DNA of 15,306 nt from Myxococcota bacterium (GTDB taxonomy: Bacteria > Myxococcota_A > Polyangia > HGW-17). This document shows, piece by piece, positions 1-6,155 of the stretch. The notes under the pieces are model-generated. The model was not told where the DNA came from. It saw only the letters and a list, made by a program, of their open reading frames with translations, and ran no database searches. Where the stretch lies: NCBI GenBank assembly GCA_018821745.1, contig JAHJLU010000275.1, forward strand, positions 1 to 15,306. Direction: 5' to 3'. Position numbers and translations under genes: made by a program. The number at the start of each line of letters is the position of its first letter. Within the stretch, counting starts at the first letter, position 1.

Positions 1-168
1 CATCTGGGCCCTTACACCGGATTGAAAGCCACTTATACGAAGGCCATGGAGTACATGAAGAAAGAGGGACTCACCTCACTGGGGGTCTCCTGTGAGATCT
101 ATCTGAACAATCCCATGACCACCAAGCCCGCCGACCTCAAAACCGAAGTGTTCATGCCCGTTAAATAG
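1..168 (+). CDS. GyrI-like effector-binding domain protein, C-terminal fragment
   Basis: The window opens inside a gene; the last 55 codons are read in frame 1 and stop with TAG at 166-168. The fragment begins HLGPYTGL and contains the pattern G-Y-x-x-L followed by CEIYLNNP and TEVFMPV. This is the usual C-terminal layout of GyrI-like or AraC-type small-molecule-binding domains (SRPBCC-like / effector-binding fold). Glu32 of the fragment, in the E-x-Y segment, is at the place of the conserved ligand-pocket Glu. In the family such domains bind hydrophobic or cationic small molecules, either alone as in GyrI/SbmC or fused behind a MerR- or AraC-type DNA-binding domain. The N-terminus lies outside the window, so I cannot tell a regulator from a stand-alone binding protein. 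No gene follows closely on the same strand. Confidence 0.75.
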   Translation, partial: HLGPYTGLKATYTKAMEYMKKEGLTSLGVSCEIYLNNPMTTKPADLKTEVFMPVK

Positions 169-207
169 TCCCTGCAACCGCCGGCGGAAAAATCATAGCA
201 GAGAGTG

Positions 208-221
208 GGGAGGAGCCTCCC
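208..221. terminator. GGGAG/CTCCC hairpin between convergent genes
   Basis: GGGAGGAGCCTCCC forms a 5-bp GC stem with a 4-nt loop. It lies between the end of the + gene (168) and the end of the - gene (283). There is no T-run directly after it on either strand; on the minus strand a T5 run comes about 20 nt later. It is a possible shared terminator, but a weak one. Confidence 0.25.
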
Positions 222-282
222 GGCAGGAATTGCATTGAAACACCATGGCTGCATTATGGCACCGGGCATACTCCTGCACGGA

Positions 283-735
283 TCAGTAACACTTGCCCTT
301 GACCCAGTAGCCACCTTTCTTGCAGTCGCCGGACATGGCCGTGTTGATACACTTGCCCCCGCAGCAATGAACCCCGAAGAGTTCACACGCAGCCGAATCC
401 TTTTTCTCACAAGCCGCCCCGCGTTTTAGGATGGCACTCAGGAGCATTACCGTACCGCAGGAGGAACCGTCGTGGCAGACACCGCACTGGGAGTCCCTGG
501 TGCAGCGAAGCTCCGGGGCGATGACCGTATGCTGCCCTGTCCCCCTGCAGGCCGCAGCGTGGGTGGGGAAGTCGTAGTCCATCCCGGCAGATGCAGCTTT
601 TGTGTCGGAAATACCCACGGTCGCATCGGCCTTTTGGGGAGCGGCCATGCTTTTTACCGGGTTGCTCTCTGGAGTCTCTCCCTTTGAAGCACAGCCCGCA
701 AGGACCAGAAACAGTACAAAGCAATGATTTTTCAT
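283..735 (-). CDS. Cys-rich lipoprotein, hypothetical
   Basis: A 150-residue predicted lipoprotein. The start is set at ATG 733-735 because AGGAGA lies 6-11 nt upstream; an in-frame ATG 18 nt further out has no such site. The signal peptide MKNHCFVLFLVLAGC ends in a good lipobox with the lipid Cys at residue 15. A Ser/Ala/Lys-rich linker (about 16-60) is followed by a compact domain with 12 cysteines. Its patterns include C-x5-C-x2-C-x5-C, a CC pair near the end (VHCCGGKC), and a closing Cys-Tyr. Twelve cysteines behind an export signal point to a disulfide-knotted envelope protein, possibly with six bonds. I do not recognise the family. It is divergent from the exported protein at 921 and convergent with the GyrI-like gene. 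Confidence 0.75.
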   Translation of the reverse strand: MKNHCFVLFLVLAGCASKGETPESNPVKSMAAPQKADATVGISDTKAASAGMDYDFPTHAAACRGTGQHTVIAPELRCTRDSQCGVCHDGSSCGTVMLLSAILKRGAACEKKDSAACELFGVHCCGGKCINTAMSGDCKKGGYWVKGKCY

Positions 736-920
736 GGTTGTTTCTCCTGACACGGACTATGGGGCCAGTGGGGCCCATGGGTCCACAAGGCAATGCGGTT
801 AAAAACGGGAACTCCCATATTTGCATACCCCTCCGGGCTTTTTCAATGTGTAATTTCCCCCTCCCCTTCGCCCGCTCAATTTTGTTGTGATCCGTATCGG
901 TCTGTGGTGTGCTCAAACCC

Positions 921-1871
921 ATGAAACTCCCCGCTGCGCTCAGAGCAATCCACATAATCCCGCGACCGTTGCTCCTCCTGTTTCTGCTGGCGGGAATAAT
1001 GGCCCTGGGTCCCTCCCCGGGATATGCGCAGGATCGGCGTTGGGATTTCTCCCCCATGCCCGACAAGGTCTCCTGGGGGCCCTCCCTCACCATTGGCCAG
1101 GCGCGGCTCTCTCTGGTTCCCACGGTTCAGGCGGGGACCCACTCCAACCGCATCGGACCTTCCCTGAGCCTCACGGTGCCACTCTCCGAGCTGGCGGCCC
1201 TCCTTGACCCCCTGGTGGCCTATTTTCAGGCCTCCTACACCTATGATCTCACTCCCCTGGGAATCCCGGAGCGCACCCATCAGGTCCTGGGTGTGTCGGG
1301 GCTGGCCCTGGGATTCGGTTCCTCAGCGGTACAAAAAGGGCTCCCCTTCGTGACGCGCAGACGGCACACCTTCTTCTACCAGCATGAAATCTTCTGGGAC
1401 TCCGAGGACACCGGGCAGCTCAGCGGCGCCGCGGGCTACATTTACTCAAGCCCCTCTTTCTCCACCCGGATCATCTTTGAAAATGACATCCTGGCCTTCC
1501 AGGGCTTCGACGCCTACCGCACAGGTGCTCTGGAGTGGAGCGTCCACTTTCCCTACAGGGGGCACCCGGTGGGTCTTGGCCTGGGCTTCATCGCATGGAC
1601 CGGTGAGACTCCCCGTCCCAACGACATGACCCGGGACGACGTCTATGACCTCTCCAACCGTCACGGAGGAGCATACTCCCACGGGATCCTCTACGGCGCC
1701 ATCTTCTTTCGAAGGTTCCGCCTGAGCGTGGGCTGGGACTCTGAGAAATCCCGGGACGTCATCCAGAACAACCTCCACTATCTCATCAATGATGGAAAAG
1801 TTCCCCCCCTGGACCGAAAGAGCCGCTTCTTCCTCCTGCTCTCCCTCAACACCCTCTATTCTCTCTATTAG
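921..1871 (+). CDS. Exported beta-rich protein with a polymorphic-toxin-type-23-like region
   Basis: A 316-residue protein. ATG 921 is chosen because MKLPAALR starts a normal Sec signal peptide (hydrophobic core about 14-30, likely cleavage after GYA-Q near residue 37). An in-frame GTG at 909 adds only four residues, and neither start has a clear Shine-Dalgarno. The mature part alternates polar and hydrophobic residues, as in beta-barrel strands, and ends in aromatic LNTLYSLY, like an outer-membrane beta-signal. From about residue 187 the order F-E-N-D (187-189), D-A-Y-R-T-G-A-L-E, G-x-G-F-I-A-W-T-G, GWDSEKSR (271-278) and DVIQNNLH (279-286) matches, from memory, the family annotated as polymorphic toxin type 23. 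Whether that family is an RNase toxin or an outer-membrane barrel cannot be settled here; I favour an outer-membrane protein. No immunity-type gene follows. Confidence 0.7.
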   Translation: MKLPAALRAIHIIPRPLLLLFLLAGIMALGPSPGYAQDRRWDFSPMPDKVSWGPSLTIGQARLSLVPTVQAGTHSNRIGPSLSLTVPLSELAALLDPLVAYFQASYTYDLTPLGIPERTHQVLGVSGLALGFGSSAVQKGLPFVTRRRHTFFYQHEIFWDSEDTGQLSGAAGYIYSSPSFSTRIIFENDILAFQGFDAYRTGALEWSVHFPYRGHPVGLGLGFIAWTGETPRPNDMTRDDVYDLSNRHGGAYSHGILYGAIFFRRFRLSVGWDSEKSRDVIQNNLHYLINDGKVPPLDRKSRFFLLLSLNTLYSLY

Positions 1872-1985
1872 TCCCCTCGGGATGTTTTTTCCGGGCAGTG
1901 GACGGCGCCTCAGAAATGATTACCTTGCCACCCATGTGCTGGATTTATTGATCCAGCACGGCCACGGCGACTGATTCTGCAGTGT

Positions 1986-2001
1986 CCGGTGTCCTCACCG
2001 G
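1986..2001 (+). promoter_or_regulatory. Leader hairpin ahead of the SDR gene
   Basis: CCGGTG-TCCT-CACCGG is a perfect 6-bp inverted repeat with a 4-nt loop, ending 48 nt before the ATG at 2050. It is flanked by CTGCAG at 1977-1982 and again at 2012-2017, which can pair and close a larger stem. It may be an RNA leader structure or an operator. No T-run follows, so it is not a classical terminator. Confidence 0.3.
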
Positions 2002-2049
2002 GCGGTTTCTGCTGCAGTCTCGGGTTGCCAGAACCAAAGGAGCAAAACA

Positions 2050-3105
2050 ATGACCACAATCGACAAAAATAAACCGGTAATGATAACAGGCGCAACAGGG
2101 TATGTGGCGGGATGGATCGTCAAAAAACTTCTGGACGAGGGCCTGACAGTGCACGCCCCCGTCCGGGACCCAAAAAACAAGTCAAAGACAAAATACCTTG
2201 ACGAGCTGGCAGCCTCTGCGCCGGGAAAAATTGTCTATTTCGCGGCGGACCTATTGACGCCCGGCTCCTACGACGCCGCCATGGAGGGTTGCGAGCTGGT
2301 GTTCCACACCGCCTCCCCCTTCATCAACAAGGTCCGCGACCCCCAGAAAGATTTGGTGGATCCCGCCCTCAAGGGGACCCAGAATGTCCTCGCCTCGGTC
2401 AATAGCACGCAGAGCGTCAAGCGGGTGGTGCTCACCAGCTCCTGCGCCGCTATCATCGGCGACAACAAGGATATCCTGGGATATGACAACCAGAAGGCCA
2501 CGGAGAAGAACTGGAACGAGACCTCCACCCTCACCCACAACCCCTACTCTTACTCCAAGACCGTCGCCGAGAAGGAGGCGTGGAAGATCGCCGAGGGGCA
2601 AAGCCGCTGGGATCTCGTGGTCATCAACCCCGCCCTGGTCATCGGTCCCGGCATCAACCCCAACGCCACCTCCGAGAGCTTCACCATCGTGAAACAGCTC
2701 GGGGACGGCTCAGCCAGGATGGGCGCCCCCAACCTGGAGATCGGGATGGTGGACGTGCGCGATCTGGCCGAGGCCCACTACGCCGCCGGGTTCACACCCG
2801 AGGCCCAGGGACGCCACATTATCCAGGCGGGGTCCCACACCTTCCTGTCCCTGGGACTGATGCTGCGGGAGAAATACGCAAACGCCTACCCCTTCCCAAA
2901 GCGGACCCTCCCCAAGTTCCTCGTCTGGCTCATGGCTCCCACCGTGGGCATCACTCGAAAATTTGTGAGCAACTCCCTGGGATACCAATGGAAGGTCGAT
3001 AACTCCAAGGGCATCCACGGCCTCAACCTCACCTACAGGCCCGTCAAGACCTCCATCGTCGATATGTTCGAGCAGATGATCCAAAACGGTACTTTCAAGA
3101 AATAG
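2050..3105 (+). CDS. NAD(P)-dependent extended SDR, dihydroflavonol-4-reductase-like
   Basis: A 351-residue oxidoreductase with a strong ribosome site (AAAGGAG at 2036-2042, 7 nt before ATG). The N-terminal Rossmann motif TGATGYVAG (13-21) has Ala at the third glycine position, as in many dihydroflavonol reductase / Gre2-type aldehyde and ketone reductases. Arg39 in VRDP would favour NADPH, by family knowledge. The catalytic set is visible: Ser130/Ser131 in VLTSS and the Y-x-x-x-K motif at Tyr166-Lys170. NPALVIGPG follows at about 200, the usual substrate-loop start. Length and order fit the extended SDR class. It probably acts in the cytosol on a carbonyl or a nucleotide-sugar-like substrate; the true substrate cannot be read from the sequence. 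It stands alone, with no partner gene on its strand. Confidence 0.88.
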   Translation: MTTIDKNKPVMITGATGYVAGWIVKKLLDEGLTVHAPVRDPKNKSKTKYLDELAASAPGKIVYFAADLLTPGSYDAAMEGCELVFHTASPFINKVRDPQKDLVDPALKGTQNVLASVNSTQSVKRVVLTSSCAAIIGDNKDILGYDNQKATEKNWNETSTLTHNPYSYSKTVAEKEAWKIAEGQSRWDLVVINPALVIGPGINPNATSESFTIVKQLGDGSARMGAPNLEIGMVDVRDLAEAHYAAGFTPEAQGRHIIQAGSHTFLSLGLMLREKYANAYPFPKRTLPKFLVWLMAPTVGITRKFVSNSLGYQWKVDNSKGIHGLNLTYRPVKTSIVDMFEQMIQNGTFKK

Positions 3106-3645
3106 GCCCCGATCTCCAGTCCAGGGCAGCCCACAGGGGTTCAGGTCTGCCATAAGGACGCCATGCCCCCATAATGCCTACGATTCCCGTCCCTCCAGCC
3201 TCGCATGGGGACAGCTCCTTCGTATTCCCCACAGAGCACCATATACTGATAAGCTCCGCCCACTGCCGCTCATCTGGTACAAACAGCCAAAACTTGCATC
3301 ATGTGGCCCAAAATACACCCAAAAAGGTGATCCTCAAGCCATGTCAAAATACTGCGTGTGCTGTCATTATTAACCATAAACAGGTGTGTATCGATATTGG
3401 CCAGAGTGCCCGTATCTGCAAAATCCTAAGGGGTGACACATACGAGATGGTGTATCACCATAACACACAGCGCACGTCACTTTGGAAAAGCACCCTCAAC
3501 ATTCCATGGACTGAACAGTTCGAGGTGTATCACTGTTCACGGGAGGGACAGACTCCCTTGGAGCTATGGGCCGCACCATCTGCTGACAAAAGACTTTTTC
3601 GCCATGCATTCCAGTACAGCGTGTTCCAGGTGGGGACCATCTCAA
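3106..3645. other. Gene-poor stretch with a doubtful ORF and repeated GTGTATCAC words
   Basis: No well-supported gene. The base composition is more AT-rich than the flanking genes. A plus-strand ORF runs 3174-3725 (183 codons), but its ATG has no ribosome site and its end overlaps the zinc-ribbon gene antisense. Its middle part (for example VCIDIGQSARICKIL) looks more protein-like than a random frame, so a gene remnant is possible. The 10-mer GGTGTATCAC occurs at 3449-3458 and again at 3524-3533. The first copy is the core of a perfect ATGGTG-TAT-CACCAT palindrome (3447-3461). Confidence 0.4.
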
Positions 3646-3725
3646 TCAGGTCAGGTTGTCATAGACGGTGGTGTCCAGTTTCTCGTGACCACAATAGAGG
3701 CATTGAGCATGTTTTTTGGACATAA
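3174..3725 (+). CDS. Doubtful hypothetical ORF
   Basis: An open frame of 183 codons. I do not recognise it. Against it: no Shine-Dalgarno before ATG 3174 or before the in-frame GTG at 3327, low-quality N-terminal residues (Pro/Ser/His-rich), and an 80-bp tail-to-tail overlap with the better supported zinc-ribbon gene. For it: residues about 55-150 have a normal mix of hydrophobic and charged residues, and no competing minus-strand frame exists in most of the stretch. It could be the decayed remains of a gene. Confidence 0.2.
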   Translation: MPTIPVPPASHGDSSFVFPTEHHILISSAHCRSSGTNSQNLHHVAQNTPKKVILKPCQNTACAVIINHKQVCIDIGQSARICKILRGDTYEMVYHHNTQRTSLWKSTLNIPWTEQFEVYHCSREGQTPLELWAAPSADKRLFRHAFQYSVFQVGTISIRSGCHRRWCPVSRDHNRGIEHVFWT

Positions 3726-4005
3726 CTCTGCCGCACATGGGGCAGTGGAGGAGTTCCCGGGAGATCTTCCCATCCAACTTGCCATCACGCAGATCTATCT
3801 CACGGATTTTAGAGAGGAGAAGCTCTTCGGTGATGCCCATGCTCCCCTTCAATATCTCCCAGAGCGCCAGATTGGTGAGCACCAGCTTATCTACCCGCTG
3901 CTCCAAATCCAGTACCATCTCAATGAGCTCCTCTTTTCCCGAATCGGCGTTGAGGTTCGTCTCGCCAACTTTGCATCGCTCATACAACACTTCATTCCAT
4001 TTCAT
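3646..4005 (-). CDS. Small zinc-ribbon protein, hypothetical
   Basis: A 119-residue soluble protein. ATG 4003-4005 is chosen because GGGAG lies 6-10 nt upstream; the frame stays open for 35 more codons, but those look non-coding and hold a hairpin. Residues 24-70 are a long amphipathic helical region (DLEQRVDKLVLTNLALWEIL) that may form a coiled coil. A charged EIDLRDGKLDGK segment follows. The C-terminus carries a zinc ribbon with Cys88, Cys91, Cys102 and Cys105 (C-P-M-C-G-R, then C-L-Y-C-G). The combination 'ALWEIL ... EIDLRDG.LDG ... CP.CGR ... CLYCG' resembles a small conserved protein family that I know only as uncharacterised. A role in nucleic-acid or protein binding is inference from the ribbon. 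Confidence 0.75.
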   Translation of the reverse strand: MKWNEVLYERCKVGETNLNADSGKEELIEMVLDLEQRVDKLVLTNLALWEILKGSMGITEELLLSKIREIDLRDGKLDGKISRELLHCPMCGRVMSKKHAQCLYCGHEKLDTTVYDNLT

Positions 4006-4332
4006 GGAGGCTCCCTCTGTGCATTCCCAGAGGTGGCACCGGGCACCTCTGATCTTTGATCTTTCGTCAAACTCCCCAATTTTACTTGAGCGCGAGAATA
4101 ATGGAAGCACTGTTTTCCATGGGATCTATTGGGAGGCTCGTGCTCATATATCGCATCTGCACACCCCTATTTTGAAAAATCACGTGCCGTAACGATAACG
4201 CAGAACCATCCACCGTAATTCAATTTTATGGAGTGGGCCATAATCGGGCGCTATAAAGAACCCTTATCCAAACCCTCAGGCATCTGATTGTGGTGTGACA
4301 TCCGTTTATGGAGAGCAGGATATGAACTGAGA
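4006..4332. other. Intergenic stretch between two minus-strand genes
   Basis: No gene seen. Near its left end is the leader stem of the zinc-ribbon gene (4028-4051) and a tandem GATCTTT word (two copies at 4051-4064). On the minus strand a TTGACG box lies close upstream, but with no good -10 at the right distance. The right part is AT-rich, with no hairpin plus T-run that would mark the end of the lipoprotein gene at 4333. Confidence 0.45.
4028..4051 (-). promoter_or_regulatory. 8-bp inverted repeat in the leader of the zinc-ribbon gene
   Basis: CAGAGGTG (4028-4035) and CACCTCTG (4044-4051) are perfect inverted arms around an 8-nt loop. The element ends 22 nt before the ATG at 4005, just upstream of the ribosome site. 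It could be an operator or an RNA stem that affects translation. Confidence 0.4.
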
Positions 4333-4680
4333 CTATTTTTTAGCCTTGTCGTCTTTCTTTGGTGTCGTGGCTTTATTTTCTTTTTTCGCTTTTTTGGCCT
4401 GCTGTCTTTTATAAATTTTCGCGCCCATTTTCTCGCCATAAACGCAAGTGAAGTACGCAGGACAAGCTTTTCCACCGCACTTGACCAAATCTTTGACTGC
4501 TTTCTTGTCATAGTTGACTTTACAGTCCTGAACAAACATCATTTCGGGCTGCTTCTCACCGGTGCACTCAACCAGAGTTTTATACAGCGCCTTGCACTTT
4601 TTCTCTTTGTTTTTCTTTGCACATCCAAACGCAGAAACTACAAACAGGGACAGAACTACCATTCCAAAAACTTTTTTCAT
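4333..4680 (-). CDS. Lys-rich Cys lipoprotein, hypothetical
   Basis: A 115-residue predicted lipoprotein. ATG 4678-4680 has AAAGGAG 5-11 nt upstream; an upstream in-frame start (4698) would bury that site. The signal MKKVFGMVVLSLFVVSAFGC gives a lipid Cys at residue 20. Six further cysteines (29, 39, 53, 68, 73, 79) lie in a short helical-looking domain, so three disulfides are possible. The last 25 or so residues are almost only Lys, Ala, Glu, Asp and Thr (KKAKKENK, KKDDKAKK), a strongly basic tail that may touch peptidoglycan, nucleic acid or acidic lipid. No family recognised. A good minus-strand promoter and a palindrome lie upstream, so it appears to be a single-gene unit. Confidence 0.75.
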   Translation of the reverse strand: MKKVFGMVVLSLFVVSAFGCAKKNKEKKCKALYKTLVECTGEKQPEMMFVQDCKVNYDKKAVKDLVKCGGKACPAYFTCVYGEKMGAKIYKRQQAKKAKKENKATTPKKDDKAKK

Positions 4681-4692
4681 AGGGCTCCTTTG

Positions 4693-4707
4693 GACCATGT
4701 CATGGTC
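4693..4707 (-). promoter_or_regulatory. Perfect palindrome next to the ribosome site of the Lys-rich lipoprotein
   Basis: GACCATG-T-CATGGTC has two perfect 7-bp arms around one base. It ends only a few bases upstream of the AAAGGAG site for the ATG at 4680. A dimeric protein could bind it as an operator, or the mRNA could dimerise or fold there. It is downstream of the predicted promoter. Confidence 0.4.
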
Positions 4708-4752
4708 AGTTGTTTATGAATCATCATACAAGACTCCTCAAAAAACCTATTT

Positions 4753-4780
4753 ACGATAACAAAATCAATCTACTTGTCAA
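4753..4780 (-). promoter_or_regulatory. Sigma-70-like promoter of the Lys-rich lipoprotein
   Basis: On the minus strand TTGACA (4775-4780) is followed after 16 bp by TATCGT (4753-4758). The leader would be about 65 nt. A GGCGGA/TCCGCC inverted repeat (4795-4800 with 4813-4818) lies just upstream of the -35 box. Confidence 0.5.
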
Positions 4781-4923
4781 GAATTAAGCACACTGGCGGA
4801 CAAATAGTCACATCCGCCCAAAGAGGGATCGAGTAGAGGATTGGTACAATATTAGATACAGCTCTACCCAGGGTTATTCGAACACATGCCCCGACGTAAC
4901 AGTACGACAGCCCCGGCGCAAGG

Positions 4924-5245
4924 CTGCGGTTTCGGGGCTCGACTCTGTGGTTTAGGGGCTCCAAACTGCACATACCCCCCCTCACCTCTCAATATTTTTC
5001 CGCTCCGGACTGCAGTACCCCGGCTCCGATCTGCACGTGCACCATGGGGATCCTTGCCAAAAAGCAGGGGCATGTGCGGTCTCGATCCTGTGCCTGCGCA
5101 CTTCCGACTGAAAATTCCGTTGTGTTTTCATGGAGCATCCACAGTTTCGAGCTGGGGCCCCTGTAGTCCGAGGCCAAAAGACTACACTTCCGAGCCGGGG
5201 TTTTGTAGTTCCGGGCAGGGGTTCTACCCAAACGAGCCCCAAAGC
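4924..5245. repeat. Degenerate array with a 21-22 bp period
   Basis: About 15 imperfect units start near 4924, 4945, 4966, 4988, 5010, 5031, 5053, 5074, 5094, 5117, 5139, 5161, 5182, 5203 and 5223, a mean step of about 21.4 bp. The best units read CTGCGGTTTCGGGGCTC, CTGTGGTTTAGGGGCTC, CTGCAGTACCCCGGCTC, CTACACTTCCGAGCCGG and TTGTAGTTCCGGGCAGG; the units at 4988 and 5117 are poor matches. Some neighbours are inverted against each other: TGTAGTC at 5162-5168 and GACTACA at 5180-5186 are perfect arms, as are ACTACA 5181-5186 and TGTAGT 5204-5209. The array sits in a stretch of about 670 bp (4681-5354) without a credible gene. Because 21 is a multiple of three, open frames cross it on both strands, but none has a ribosome site. 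Confidence 0.6.
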
Positions 5246-5354
5246 CACGGGGGTTTTGGCTTTCTGCCAATGAGAAGAGACATGGAGATCTGAGAAAAAG
5301 AACCCTGTCCCCTTTCCAACAATGGCGAAATTTCCCAGGTGGTTTGACGGGCAG

Positions 5355-6031
5355 TCAGGATGCGGTGGGAGCCGTGGGGGCGCTGGGAGCGCTGGGCGCC
5401 TTGGAAGCCGTGGGGGCGCTGGGCGCCTTGGGAGCCGCGGGTGCCTTGGGGGCGCCGGGTGCCACGGCAGGTTCGGTCACATCCTGGGCGGAGAGGCGGT
5501 TGTACTCGGCCGCTGTGATCTCCTTGAGGGTCTCAACTATGCGGGCGCGAGGGGTGCCCCGTGGATCAGAGAAAATCTTCTCCGTCCTGAGCCCTTCCTT
5601 GTCCAGCCAGCCACGGCCTTTAATGCTGCCCGAGCCGTTTTTCATGGTGATGTTGTATGCCCATGCGGTGAGCGCGGCGTTGGTGAACGTCACCGTCCCC
5701 GTGAAGGTCCCCTGGGCATCGCCCGCGCTGTAGTTTTGCCCTTTGCCCGAGGGAGTCAGGGTGGTGTCGAAAATTTTCCCGTCGTTCTTCACCCGCTCCA
5801 CAATGTTATGTTCCCCGTTTTCGTGTCCACGGTGCGCTTTGCCAGAGAGTATTTAGCTGGTCCGTAGGGAATTTTCCCGTCGGGAGACGTGGTCACCACC
5901 TGCCCATAGTAGTATTTCACCGAAACCGTCACGGCCTCGGACGAGGCAGGGGATTTCTCCTTGGTGCCACAGTGGGCACAGGAGACAGCGAAGAGAGTGC
6001 TCATGGCCACCCACGCAGCGTGCAACCACAG
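5355..6031 (-). pseudogene. Frameshifted lipoprotein-like gene with an Ala-Pro repeat tail
   Basis: Two minus-strand frames overlap and read as one protein if one base is restored. The first carries ALFAVSC-type signal residues, then AVTVSVKYYYGQVV and KRTVDTKTG, and stops at 5789. The second continues NIVERVKNDGKIFDTT and runs to the stop at 5355. The join falls at a GGGG run (plus-strand CCCC 5813-5816), where one extra G would give T-G-E-H-N-I-V-E-R. The start is uncertain: GGAGG at 6040-6044 stands 8 nt before a CTG (6029-6031) and 14 nt before a TTG (6023-6025); either gives a short lipoprotein signal ending VSC. Family unknown; the body looks beta-rich, with EITAAEYNRLSAQD before an Ala-Pro tail. 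It may be a pseudogene, an assembly error, or a -1 ribosomal slip. Confidence 0.55.
5371..5469 (-). repeat. 9-bp tandem repeat coding for the Ala-Pro tail
   Basis: Eleven imperfect 9-bp units of the kind GCC-GTG-GGG, GCG-CTG-GGA and GCC-TTG-GGA (plus strand) encode A-P-K, A-P-S and A-P-T triplets on the minus strand. A longer 36-bp repeat is also visible. Such tails are flexible spacers in envelope proteins and can change length by slippage. Confidence 0.7.
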
Positions 6032-6155
6032 GGAGAACCCCTCCGGGGACAAGAAGGAACGCAATGCTGCAGACTCGGGAAACGTCGCCACACATAAGCC
6101 GGCTCGTGCCATGAAAATTGCCCGGGGGCCCGAGTCCATGGGAGGATAGTACGCC

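Noticed and set aside
751..795. A collagen-like G-P-x run (GPVGPMGPQG) on the plus strand, also Gly-Pro on the minus strand
   Set aside because: It comes from three 9-bp GGGGCC-type repeats in the divergent intergenic region; no start, ribosome site or extended collagen-like domain is present.
407..1123. A 238-codon minus-strand frame across the divergent promoter region
   Set aside because: It covers parts of two better supported genes and the intergenic region; composition is Arg/Gly-rich, as expected for a shadow frame.
1872..1890. Terminator after the toxin-23-like gene (TCCC-CTC-GGGA then TTTTTT)
   Set aside because: The T-run is convincing, but the stem is only four base pairs with a 3-nt loop, so I did not list it as a feature.
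4924..5245. CRISPR array
   Set aside because: The units are degenerate, have no constant repeat with unique spacers, and there are no cas genes nearby.
4886..5293. Plus- and minus-strand frames with 7-residue repeats over the periodic array
   Set aside because: A 21-bp period leaves all frames with heptad-like repeats. No frame has a ribosome site or a plausible start, so I treat the array as non-coding.
5322..5867. Gly-rich plus-strand frames opposite the Ala-Pro tail
   Set aside because: They are the reverse reading of the 9-bp repeat; the minus strand continues into a normal protein and the plus strand does not.
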